A DNA stretch of 64,000 nt from Candidatus Dechloromonas phosphorivorans (lineage in GTDB: Bacteria; Pseudomonadota; Gammaproteobacteria; Burkholderiales; Rhodocyclaceae), in contig JADKBR010000011.1 in assembly GCA_016714975.1 (NCBI GenBank), positions 62,001 to 126,000 of the forward strand, given 5' to 3'. Shown one piece after another: positions 16,068 to 23,852 of this stretch. How positions within the stretch are numbered: position 1 is the stretch's first letter; every line of letters begins with the position of its first letter. The notes under the pieces are model-generated. The model saw nothing but the letters and a program-made list of their open reading frames with translations. It was not told the DNA's origin and searched no databases. Position numbers and translations under genes: made by a program.

Positions 16068-17687
16068 ATGCGGAAGAAAAACATCCTGACCAAGGGCAAA
16101 AAAGCCAAAGCCGAGCAATTGGCGCTCAGCAACCACCTGGTCGAAGCGGGGGTGCTGTTTGCCAGCGTCTGCAAGACCGACCCGCTGGATGTCGAGGCTT
16201 GGGTCAAACTGGCTGTCATCCGGTGTCGTCTGGGTCAATACGCTGAAGCCGAGTCATGCGCGCGCCGGGCGCTGCGGCTCGAGCCGAATCTGGCCTTTGC
16301 CCAGCAAACTTTGGCAACGATTTTGCAGTACCAGGGAAAAGCTGAAGATGCCTCTGCCGTATTGGAAAGCGGGCTAGCGCAACGCCCCAACTCCTCGGAG
16401 CGTCTCCTCAACCTTGCCGCCATGCGCGACAAGCAGGGGCGAGTGGAAGAGGCATTCAAGCTCTATCATCGTGCCCTGGATTTGCAGCCTGACAGCCCGT
16501 ACGTGCTTGCCAAGCAAGGTGATCTGCTGGAGAAGGAAGGCCGCCTAGTGGAGTCCGAAGACATCATTGCACGCGGCTTGGCTCGCGAACCCGGCCACCC
16601 TGACCTCAATCTGGTAGCGGCCCGGCTGGACCGCCGTGCGGGTCGACACGCTCAGGCGGCAGCCCGGCTCGAGGCCGTGCTTCATCTCCCAATGTCCCCG
16701 GATACCGGCGCGGACATTCATATTCTGCTTGGCCAACTCCACGACCTTTTGGGAAACACGAGCAAGGTCCTGCCGCATCTGCTGGCGGGCAAACGTCGCC
16801 TCGCCCTGGACATGGATCCTGACGGGAGGGTTCGCGCCCGATTTCTGGCCTGGATCGATACCAACCGTGCCTGGTTGAGCGAGCGCTTGGTGGCCGCCCC
16901 TCAATCAGCGCTGGCCTCGGCCGAAGAAACACCGATCTTCCTGATCGGCTTCCTACGTTCCGGCACGACCTTGCTCGAACAGGTCCTGGACAGTCATCCC
17001 CGCTTGCAGGCCCTTAATGAAAAACCCATGGGCGAGGTGATGGAGGATGCCTTCTGCGTAATGACCCAGGGTAAGCCCGACGCGTTGGCGAACCTATCCG
17101 AAGAACAGATCGCCAGCCTGCGCCAAGTCTATTGGCGGGAGGCGGCGCGCCATGGCGACCGCCAAGCCAACACATTGCTGGTGGATAAACAGCCGTTTAA
17201 TATCATTCGGGTCCCTCTGCTGTGGCGAGTGTTTCCACGTGCCCGCTTCATCCTGACTATTCGCCATCCCTGCGATATCGTCCTGGGCTGTCTGATGCAG
17301 AAGTTCGGCTATAACAATCTCATGTCCGCCTTTGCCAACCTGGAGGGCATTGCTGAACTCTATAGCCATGTGATGAATGCCTGGCTCGAATATGCGCAGC
17401 GCCTGCCCTTGTACTGGCAACGCATCCGCTACGAGGACCTCATCACAAATTTCGAAGCAGAAACGCACGCTCTACTGGAGTTTCTCGGGGTCGGCTGGAG
17501 CGACACGGTACTGGAGCATACCCAGCATGCCCAGCAGCGCGGCATCATCAATACGCCCAGCTACCATCAGGTCATCCAACCACTCTACCAGCACGCCAAA
17601 TACCGTTGGAAGCGTTACGAAACAGAACTTGCACCGATCGTCGAGATGCTCCAACCACTTATCGAACGTTTCGGCTACGCCGAATGA
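16068..17687 (+). CDS. TPR-repeat sulfotransferase family protein
   Basis: A 539-residue protein built like the one at 11068-12597. Residues ~20-260 are TPR repeats (AESCARRALRLEPNLAFAQQTLA, FKLYHRALDLQPDSPYVLAKQ), followed by a sulfotransferase domain with EETPIFLIGFLRSGTTLLEQ (5'-phosphosulfate loop, ~residue 285) and ARFILTIRHPCDIVLGCLMQ (3'-phosphate motif). The conserved NTPSYHQVIQPLY near the C-terminus also occurs in the other copy (STPSRGQVVQPLY), so the two are paralogues. ATG 16068 is chosen because the upstream in-frame extension runs through a terminator hairpin. The acceptor is unknown. Confidence 0.85.
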   Translation: MRKKNILTKGKKAKAEQLALSNHLVEAGVLFASVCKTDPLDVEAWVKLAVIRCRLGQYAEAESCARRALRLEPNLAFAQQTLATILQYQGKAEDASAVLESGLAQRPNSSERLLNLAAMRDKQGRVEEAFKLYHRALDLQPDSPYVLAKQGDLLEKEGRLVESEDIIARGLAREPGHPDLNLVAARLDRRAGRHAQAAARLEAVLHLPMSPDTGADIHILLGQLHDLLGNTSKVLPHLLAGKRRLALDMDPDGRVRARFLAWIDTNRAWLSERLVAAPQSALASAEETPIFLIGFLRSGTTLLEQVLDSHPRLQALNEKPMGEVMEDAFCVMTQGKPDALANLSEEQIASLRQVYWREAARHGDRQANTLLVDKQPFNIIRVPLLWRVFPRARFILTIRHPCDIVLGCLMQKFGYNNLMSAFANLEGIAELYSHVMNAWLEYAQRLPLYWQRIRYEDLITNFEAETHALLEFLGVGWSDTVLEHTQHAQQRGIINTPSYHQVIQPLYQHAKYRWKRYETELAPIVEMLQPLIERFGYAE

Positions 17688-17871
17688 TCCGCTCTCGAGG
17701 CTTCAGTTGACGCTCAAGCGCCAAGGCCGCTCATCAAGCGGGCGAGGGGTTCCTGATCTTTGCTCCGAGTTTGTTTTGTCCATGGATTGAAGCAGAATTG
17801 CAGCCTCTGCGCTTGCCTGAGGCGATATACAACTCGGCGGGACCGTGCCGCGCCCCAAGGGTTTTTTTTCT

Positions 17872-17877
17872 TATAAT
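17872..17877 (+). promoter_or_regulatory. Candidate -10 element upstream of galE
   Basis: A perfect TATAAT follows a run of T residues 100 bp before galE. No convincing -35 is present at the usual distance, so this is a weak call. Confidence 0.3.
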
Positions 17878-17978
17878 GGGGGGACCTTCTGTCCTGGAAC
17901 AGTGCTCCGAAATGGCCTTCCAGGGTATGACGGGCCGGAGAACTTTATTTGTCAGTCGCCGAAGGGGCGGGAACAACG

Positions 17979-18989
17979 ATGATTCTTGTCACAGGTGGTG
18001 CCGGATACATCGGTTCGCATACCGTGGTCGAAATGCTGGCCGCGGGCCTTGATCTGCTGATATTCGACAATTTTTCGAACAGCTCACCCAGGGTTCTCGA
18101 TGCGATCGAACGTATCTCCGGCCAGCGCCCGCTGCTCGTTGAAGGCGACGTGCGCGACAAAGCGGGGTTGCGCAAGGTCTTCAGTGACCATCCGATCGGC
18201 GCTGTAATCCATTTTGCCGGCCTCAAGGCGGTCGGCGAGTCGGTCGAGCACCCCCTGCGCTACTACGACAACAATGTCGCCGGGTCACTCGCCCTGTTCG
18301 AGTCGATGGCCGCGGCGGGCGTCTTCCGGCTGGTCTTCAGTTCCTCGGCGACGGTCTACGGCGATCCGCGCAGCGTGCCGATCCGTGAGGATTTCCCGCT
18401 GCAGGCGACCAATCCCTACGGGCGATCGAAGTTGATCATCGAGGACATGGTGCGCGACATGGCGCAAGCCGACGCCCGCTGGCGGGTGGCGCTGCTGCGC
18501 TATTTCAACCCGGTCGGCGCGCATTCGAGCGGCATGATCGGCGAAGACCCGCGGGGCATTCCGAACAACCTGATGCCGTTTGTCGCGCAGGTGGCGGTTG
18601 GCCGCCGCCCCGAGCTGTCGGTTTTCGGCGGCGACTATCCGACACCCGACGGCACCGGCGTGCGCGACTACATCCATGTTGTCGATCTGGCCCGTGGCCA
18701 CCTCGCCGCCCTCAATGCGCTGGACCGCCTGGTGGGTGCCGTGCCGATCAACCTGGGTACCGGTCGCGGCTACAGCGTGCTCGAGGTGGTCAGGGCCTTC
18801 GAGCAAGCCAGCGGCAGAAAAGTGCCATTTCGCATCGTCGACCGCAGGCCGGGCGATGTCGCCGCCTGTTATGCCGACCCGGCACTTGCGAATGAACTGC
18901 TCGGCTGGACGGCCGGGAAGGATCTCGCGACGATGTGCGAGGATTCGTGGCGCTGGCAGGCAGGCAACCCGTCGGGGTTCTCGAGTTGA
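17979..18989 (+). CDS. galE: UDP-glucose 4-epimerase
   Basis: A 336-residue short-chain dehydrogenase/reductase that interconverts UDP-glucose and UDP-galactose, supplying sugar donors for polysaccharide. The NAD-binding motif VTGGAGYIGSHT is at residues 4-15, the catalytic Ser/Tyr motif appears as SSSATVYG and NPYGRSK, and the family motif RYFNPVGAH is near residue 180. ATG 17979 follows AAGGGGCGGGA; a GTG ten codons upstream is less likely. It lies between the sulfotransferase and HprK-related regions, consistent with a polysaccharide locus. Confidence 0.95.
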   Translation: MILVTGGAGYIGSHTVVEMLAAGLDLLIFDNFSNSSPRVLDAIERISGQRPLLVEGDVRDKAGLRKVFSDHPIGAVIHFAGLKAVGESVEHPLRYYDNNVAGSLALFESMAAAGVFRLVFSSSATVYGDPRSVPIREDFPLQATNPYGRSKLIIEDMVRDMAQADARWRVALLRYFNPVGAHSSGMIGEDPRGIPNNLMPFVAQVAVGRRPELSVFGGDYPTPDGTGVRDYIHVVDLARGHLAALNALDRLVGAVPINLGTGRGYSVLEVVRAFEQASGRKVPFRIVDRRPGDVAACYADPALANELLGWTAGKDLATMCEDSWRWQAGNPSGFSS

Positions 18990-19194
18990 CGGGGGCCGTT
19001 GCCTTCAAGTCGCTTGCCGCTTCGCTATGGGGATTCGTGAAATAGTTCCTTGTCGGTCTTGGCGAGATGGGTAGAATCAGCGATGTCGAAGAGCTTGCCG
19101 CAGTGTCGGATTTCTTTACACTGCTTCTCAGCTGATGGGTCGCCTGCCCGGCTTGTAATTTGTAGTTTATTGATATATATAATGAATATATTTC

Positions 19195-19210
19195 TGGCGC
19201 GAATATTGCT
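19195..19210 (+). promoter_or_regulatory. Sigma-54 (-24/-12) promoter of the HprK-related cassette
   Basis: TGGCGCG, AATA, TTGCT with exact GG-N10-GC spacing (GG 19196-19197, GC 19208-19209); only one base differs from the conserved -24/-12 consensus. It is 46 bp before the first gene of the cassette, in an AT-rich stretch. A TATAAT at 19210-19215 overlaps but has no matching -35. Together with the site at 13766 it suggests co-regulation by PrsR. Confidence 0.75.
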
Positions 19211-19255
19211 ATAATTTACGCGTGACTGTTCTCAGAGCCTTTTGAGGTGAAAAAC

Positions 19256-19696
19256 ATGAATGACCAAACCAACCCGGTCGCAACAGACCAACCCGAGATG
19301 GCAGCGAAAGCAAGCGAACGCCGACGCTTGGTTCGCGGCGCGGTGGCTTTGGCGCCCTTGGTGCTGACCTTGCGCAGTGGGGCACTGGCGGCTGCTTCGT
19401 GTACGGGAGCCCGATTGGTACGCATCAATCAGAACAATCGAATTGGCGCTGATGTCGCTCAGGGGATGGGCCTCACAACTTCGGATGTTTGTTTCCCGAA
19501 CGCGACGATCTGTGAAGGATATCCAACTGGTAACGGCGCTTCCACAAAGATCATTTCAGCGCCCACACCAGGGTTCAATCTCACTCAAAACAACAATGGT
19601 TCCTTTAACTGCGGCACTTCAGACCTGAGGGGTAGGCAGGTCGCGATTTTGAGTTCAGCAAGTGCCTCATCACTCGGTTTCGGCGGAAATTCGTGA
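19256..19696 (+). CDS. Small exported Ser/Asn-rich protein, possible substrate of the HprK-related cassette
   Basis: A 146-residue protein I do not recognise as a known family. The N-terminus has a twin-arginine-like leader (ERRRLV at residues 21-26, then the hydrophobic AVALAPLVLTL, and SGALAAAS before a Cys at 49). The mature part holds three more Cys (79, 86, 119), Asn-rich stretches and a Ser-rich end (SSASASS). ATG 19256 is chosen because GAGGTGA (19244-19250) lies five bases before it; GTG 19247 is inside that site. It is the first gene after a sigma-54 promoter, followed by pqqD-like, kinase and nucleotidyltransferase genes. A role as the modified or phosphorylated substrate is inference from position only. 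Confidence 0.7.
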   Translation: MNDQTNPVATDQPEMAAKASERRRLVRGAVALAPLVLTLRSGALAAASCTGARLVRINQNNRIGADVAQGMGLTTSDVCFPNATICEGYPTGNGASTKIISAPTPGFNLTQNNNGSFNCGTSDLRGRQVAILSSASASSLGFGGNS

Positions 19697-19771
19697 GTGA
19701 CTCTTGTTGCGACGTGGTGAAGAGGCGTCCGAGGCCCACCCGGTTACAAGCTTGGTAGTGATAGGGCTCTT

Positions 19772-20065
19772 TTGTTGGTCTTGATCTCGGCCGCTCAAGA
19801 CATTCGGTGGCAGGAATGGGATGATATCCACGTCGTTTATCAGCCTTCATCAGCCGAAACACACGTTTTCAACGAAACGACCGCTTTGATCCTGAAATGC
19901 TTGGAATACGGTCCGCTGTCGGCGGACGATGTCAAGGAGCAGACCGAAGTTGCCCTGGGTGTTGCTCCCGGTGAATTGGCCAAAGAGGATTTCGCTTTCG
20001 CCACTTCAAGGCTGGAGGAACTGGGCCTTATCGACCGCCTGGAAGCCGCCAGCACCGTTCAATGA
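19772..20065 (+). CDS. HPr-rel-A system PqqD family peptide chaperone
   Basis: A protein of about 97 residues with the PqqD-like winged-helix pattern: IRWQEWDDIHVVYQPSSAETHVFNETTALILKCLE, then an acidic helix and a C-terminal helix EELGLIDRLE. PqqD-type domains bind leader peptides in peptide-modification systems. This subgroup is known from cassettes with HprK-related kinase A. No ATG fits the N-terminus; TTG 19772 (AGGG five bases upstream), 19775 or 19781 are candidate starts. The stop overlaps the kinase start by 4 bp (ATGA), so the two are coupled. Confidence 0.8.
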   Translation: MLVLISAAQDIRWQEWDDIHVVYQPSSAETHVFNETTALILKCLEYGPLSADDVKEQTEVALGVAPGELAKEDFAFATSRLEELGLIDRLEAASTVQ

Positions 20066-20979
20066 TTGTCGGTGACCTCAGTCGCCGGGAGTTGGGAGAA
20101 CGCTTGGCAGGGGATGGCCTCGCGCTCCAGTTCGGCCCGTTCAACCTTAGAGTTCGTTCCAACCTCGATTCTTTCGCAGGGCTCGCGCATCAGTTGTACG
20201 CGCCCTATCCCCTGCCGGATGCCGAAGCAATCAGCGACTTTCACGTCCAGATGAGTGCCCCGCGCGGGCTGCGCCGATGGGCGCGCCGCCAGGCGTGTTT
20301 TGGTGTCGACGGTCAATTCCCTTTTGCGCCTTATGCCGTCGAACACGCCTTTCCCGCGCTCGAATGGGGTATCAACTGGTGCGTGGCGACGCGCGCGCAT
20401 CATCTGCTGCTGCTGCATTCAGCGGGGGTCGAGCGCAATGGCCAGGCCATCCTGTTTCCCGCCTCGCCCGGCGACGGCAAATCGACCCTCTGTACCGCGC
20501 TGGTTCACTCGGGATGGCGCCTCCTCTCCGACGAATTCGGCCTGGTGCGGCCCGAGGATGGCATGCTGCTTCCGCTGCCACGCCTGATCCCGTTGAAAAA
20601 CGAGTCGATCGAGGTGATCAGGAAATTCCGGCCGGAGGCGATCATCGGCCCGTCCTTTCTGGAAACGCGCAAAGGCACGGTTGCGCATGTGCGGCCACCG
20701 TTAGACAGCATCAGGCGGGCGCAGGAGCCGGCACGGCCGCGCTGGTTCGTGTTCCCGCGCTGGGTGGCCGGTGCGCCGCTGACGTTCGAGCCGCTGCCCA
20801 AGAGCCAGGCGTTCCTGATGGTGGCAACCAACGCGTTCAACTACGAGGTTCTCGACGAAACCGCCTTTCGACTGGTCAGCGATATGGTGCGCTTTTGCGA
20901 TTCCTATTCGCTGATCTACTCCGATCTCGACGAAGCGGTCAACGCGCTCGACGAACTTTCTCGCACCGGCGATGACTAA
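20062..20979 (+). CDS. HprK-related kinase A
   Basis: A 305-residue protein related to the catalytic domain of HPr kinase/phosphorylase. The P-loop is ASPGDGKST (residues ~134-142), preceded by LLLLHSAGVERNG and followed by LLSDEFGLVRPEDG, in the order found in HprK (P-loop, then an acidic region). The N-terminal 110 residues are family-specific. Neither HPr nor PTS genes are nearby, so its target is probably not HPr. It overlaps the PqqD gene by 4 bp and the nucleotidyltransferase by 8 bp, making a tight operon. The true substrate and direction of reaction are unknown. Confidence 0.83.
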   Translation: MIVGDLSRRELGERLAGDGLALQFGPFNLRVRSNLDSFAGLAHQLYAPYPLPDAEAISDFHVQMSAPRGLRRWARRQACFGVDGQFPFAPYAVEHAFPALEWGINWCVATRAHHLLLLHSAGVERNGQAILFPASPGDGKSTLCTALVHSGWRLLSDEFGLVRPEDGMLLPLPRLIPLKNESIEVIRKFRPEAIIGPSFLETRKGTVAHVRPPLDSIRRAQEPARPRWFVFPRWVAGAPLTFEPLPKSQAFLMVATNAFNYEVLDETAFRLVSDMVRFCDSYSLIYSDLDEAVNALDELSRTGDD

Positions 20980-22117
20980 GGCGGCCAGCGAAACCCGGCG
21001 GGCGCAGCGGCTCCTGCTCGAGGCGCTGCGGGCGCCGGAAAAGCTTCCGGGCCTGCCGCCAGCCGACTGGGACCTGCTCCTGCGTGTTGCCCGGCGCGCC
21101 AGAGTGCTCGGACGACTGGAGTCCGATCTCGCCCGCGCGGGCCTGCTTGGAGATGTCCCACCGCGCGCCATCGCCCATCTCAGGGCCGCCCGCAATGTCA
21201 TCACGCACCGGAATACGCTGATTTCGTGGGAGGTTAACCGCCTGCTCTGGGCGCTCAAGGGTGTCGATGTACCGTTGATCCTGCTCAAGGGTAGCGGCTA
21301 CCTTCTGGCAGAGCTTCCGCCAGCACGCGGCCGGATCTTTGCCGATGTCGATTTGCTGGTGCCGGAAGAACGCATCGGGGAGATCGAGGAAAGACTCGTC
21401 GAACGCGGCTGGTTCAAAACGCAGATCGACCCCTACGACGACCGATATTACCGAGTCTGGATGCACGAAATTCCCCCGCTCCGCCACCAGGAGCGCGGCA
21501 CCGAAATCGATATCCACCACCGGCTGCTGCCGAAGACCAGCCACCTGAAATCGGACCCCGCCCCGCTGTTCACCGCAGCGCAGCCGCTGGCCGACCCGCG
21601 CCTGTGCGTTCTGGCGCCGACTGACATGGTGCTCCATGCCTTGGTGCATCTATTTCTCGAGGGCGATCCGGACGAGGGCCTGCGCTTGCGGGATCTGCTG
21701 GATGTCCACGACCTGCTTTGCCACTTTGGTCAGGAACCCGGCTTCTGGGCGGGTCTGGGGCCACGGGCTCACGTGTTGGGTTTCGAGCGTCCGCTGTACT
21801 ACGGGCTGCATCATGTGCAGCGACTTTTCGCGACGCCGATTCCGCCGGATGTGTTGAGCGGGCTGGAAGACACCGCGCCGGCCTGGCCGATCCGTGCGCT
21901 GATGAATCGTCTGATCCCCCTCGCGCTGCTGCCCGGACACCCGGATCATCCCTCCCGCTGGGCGGCGGTCGCCCGCTGGCTGATCTACGTGCGCGCCCAC
22001 TGGTTGCGGATGCCGCCAGCCCTGCTTGCAAAGCACCTCTCGCACAAGGCGTGGCTGCGGTTTCGCGGATTCCGCAAACGGGTCGACCTGGCGCAGCTCG
22101 ACCTCAAGCAGCAGTAG
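20972..22117 (+). CDS. Nucleotidyltransferase family protein (HPr-rel-A cassette)
   Basis: A 381-residue protein of the uncharacterised nucleotidyltransferase family with the fold's catalytic pattern: LLKGSGYLL followed by IFADVDLLVPEERI (DxD metal site, residues ~123-130) and EIDIHHRLLP, which may give the third acidic residue. The second half is mostly helical with no motif I can name. The start overlaps the kinase gene. This family occurs with HprK-related kinase and PqqD partners; its substrate (protein, sugar or peptide) is unknown. Confidence 0.75.
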   Translation: MTKAASETRRAQRLLLEALRAPEKLPGLPPADWDLLLRVARRARVLGRLESDLARAGLLGDVPPRAIAHLRAARNVITHRNTLISWEVNRLLWALKGVDVPLILLKGSGYLLAELPPARGRIFADVDLLVPEERIGEIEERLVERGWFKTQIDPYDDRYYRVWMHEIPPLRHQERGTEIDIHHRLLPKTSHLKSDPAPLFTAAQPLADPRLCVLAPTDMVLHALVHLFLEGDPDEGLRLRDLLDVHDLLCHFGQEPGFWAGLGPRAHVLGFERPLYYGLHHVQRLFATPIPPDVLSGLEDTAPAWPIRALMNRLIPLALLPGHPDHPSRWAAVARWLIYVRAHWLRMPPALLAKHLSHKAWLRFRGFRKRVDLAQLDLKQQ

Positions 22118-22136
22118 CCAGCGGATACCTTTGAAT

Positions 22137-22161
22137 GCAATCCCTCAGGGTGAGGAATTGC
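22137..22161. terminator. Possible bidirectional terminator hairpin
   Basis: A 10-position stem with one mismatch (GCAAT-C-CCTC with GAGG-A-ATTGC) and an AGGGT loop lies between convergent genes. It lacks a T run, so Rho independence is uncertain. Confidence 0.4.
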
Positions 22162-22183
22162 GACATTGACGATCCTTGCTTCA

Positions 22184-22951
22184 TCATTGGCGTAGTGCCT
22201 CAATCAGAAAATTGGACGGGATGGCATAGCTGATTCCCGAAGGCTGGCTCAAGGCTGCTTCCCTGCTGCTCTTGATGAACACCATGTTGATGATGCCGAT
22301 GACTTCGCCCGTACTTGCATCGAAAACCGGGCTGCCGCTGTTGCCGGGGTAGGCAGTGGCATCGAGCTGAAAGATGTTGAATGTACCGCTCTTGACCTGG
22401 CGAATGAGTTTCTCGTTGATCTGCCTTGCGTTGCCTCCGGGCAGGGCAATCGGCGTTATGGACGAGACCATGCCGCGATGGGTAACCGGGGAGAATCCCA
22501 GCGCGCCGCCAATGGGGAAGCCGGTAAATCCGACCAGTTGTCCTTCACGTACGGTGTCCGAGTTGCGAAGCTGAAGGGCGGCGATGGGGGGGCCATCGAT
22601 GCGCAGGACGGCGAGATCGTGCTCGCGATCTCTTTTGGCGACTTGGGCTGGACGAACCTGTGCCTGGCCCTGGTCATTGCGTGAAAGGATCGCCAGTACC
22701 GGTGCATCCGGGTTATTGTTGTCCGGGAGGACGTGGGCGTTTGTCGCGATCAGATTGCCGCTGCCGATCGCGAAGCCCGTGCCGCGCATGACGAACTGCG
22801 GGCTGTCGGTTTTCTTGTAGGTGCCAACGACGACGATCGACGGCTTGATGCGCTGGATGGTTTCGGCCATCTCGGCGAATACCGTTCCGACCCAAAGCAA
22901 CAGCAGGAGCCCTGGCAGAAACCCGGGATGGAGCCGTGGTCGGGTGGTCAC
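22184..22951 (-). CDS. Secreted trypsin-like serine protease
   Basis: A 255-residue protein with a signal peptide (hydrophobic residues ~9-26, ending VFAEM). The chymotrypsin-fold triad is visible: His in IATNAHVLP (~residue 72), Asp in HDLAVLRIDG (~111) and Ser in YPGNSGSPVFD (~204). It resembles the DegP/HtrA protease domain without a PDZ domain. The GTG start overlaps the stop of the preceding lytic transglycosylase gene (GTGA), so both are translationally coupled. Such proteases are found in exopolysaccharide/PEP-CTERM loci; its substrate is unknown. Confidence 0.85.
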   Translation of the reverse strand: MTTRPRLHPGFLPGLLLLLWVGTVFAEMAETIQRIKPSIVVVGTYKKTDSPQFVMRGTGFAIGSGNLIATNAHVLPDNNNPDAPVLAILSRNDQGQAQVRPAQVAKRDREHDLAVLRIDGPPIAALQLRNSDTVREGQLVGFTGFPIGGALGFSPVTHRGMVSSITPIALPGGNARQINEKLIRQVKSGTFNIFQLDATAYPGNSGSPVFDASTGEVIGIINMVFIKSSREAALSQPSGISYAIPSNFLIEALRQ

Positions 22952-23838
22952 ATCAGCCTGCGAGAGGCGATTCTTGCCAGATCCGGTGAAGGATCGGTCA
23001 CGGCTGGATCATACGGATGGTCATCACGCTTGAACATTTCACGGATCCGCTTGACGTAGCCCTGCGTTTCCGCGTACGGCGGAATGCCGGCATGGCGGTT
23101 CACCGCCCCTTCTCCGGCATTGTAGGCGGCAGCAACCAGTGTGACGTCCCCCTTGAAGTAGGCCAGTAGCCAGCGCAGGTAGGAGAGGCCACCACGGATG
23201 TTCTGCTCCGGATCAAATGGCTGCTTGACGTTGAAGCGCTCGGCGGTCTGGGGGATGAGTTGCATCAGGCCCTGCGCATTCTTGGGTGACACAGCGCCGG
23301 GATTGAAGTTGGACTCGGCGCGGATGACTGCCATGGCGAGCAGCGGGTAAACTCCATATTCCGGTGCCAGCTTGAGGACCAGTTCCATGACCTTGCGCCG
23401 ATCCGGCGCAGCCCGCGCGAACATGTCGCGTCCATCAATGTCGAAGAGGCATTCGGGCACCGTGCTGCCGGAATCGCCAACCTGGCGCAGCATTCGCTGC
23501 GAGACCGCATCTCCTTGCTTGGCGGCCATCGCGAAGAAGTAGGCGGCGGTCGCGTCGTCCCGCCGAACGCCTCGCCCGTTGGCGTACATCCAGCCGAGGT
23601 TGTACTGCGCCTCGACATCGCCCAGACGCGCTGCTTCACAATAGAGCCTTGCCGCTTTGGCGGGGTCGCGGGTTGCGGTGTTTCCAATCTCGTAGCCGCG
23701 TGCTTCGATGCGAAGAGCAACCGCCGTCTGATTCTTGGCGCTTTCGGCCTTTGCCGGTCCGCTGAAGGTGATCGTGGCAACCAGCGCGCAAAGCAACCAA
23801 GGCTGGGGGCGAGTTTGATTGAACCTTGACTGCTTCAT
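22948..23838 (-). CDS. Sel1-repeat lytic transglycosylase
   Basis: A 296-residue exported protein. A signal peptide (LLCALVATITFSGPAKA) is followed by Sel1-type repeats (AARLGDVEAQYNLGWMYANG, ~60-115) and a C-terminal SLT lytic transglycosylase domain with MAVIRAESNFNPGAVS (catalytic Glu), KNAQGLMQLIPQTAERF and VAAAYNAGEGAV. It cleaves peptidoglycan without hydrolysis and could open a passage for a secretion complex. ATG 23838 follows AAGGAG; a TTG six codons upstream is less likely. It is 14 bp after the nucleotide-sugar dehydrogenase gene in a minus-strand operon. Confidence 0.87.
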   Translation of the reverse strand: MKQSRFNQTRPQPWLLCALVATITFSGPAKAESAKNQTAVALRIEARGYEIGNTATRDPAKAARLYCEAARLGDVEAQYNLGWMYANGRGVRRDDATAAYFFAMAAKQGDAVSQRMLRQVGDSGSTVPECLFDIDGRDMFARAAPDRRKVMELVLKLAPEYGVYPLLAMAVIRAESNFNPGAVSPKNAQGLMQLIPQTAERFNVKQPFDPEQNIRGGLSYLRWLLAYFKGDVTLVAAAYNAGEGAVNRHAGIPPYAETQGYVKRIREMFKRDDHPYDPAVTDPSPDLARIASRRLM

Positions 23839-23852
23839 GCGAGGCTCCTTCT

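Noticed and set aside
20062..20979. True HPr kinase/phosphorylase (HprK) of the phosphotransferase system.
   Set aside because: The P-loop fits, but HPr and PTS genes are absent and the neighbours and length fit the HprK-related kinase A cassette.
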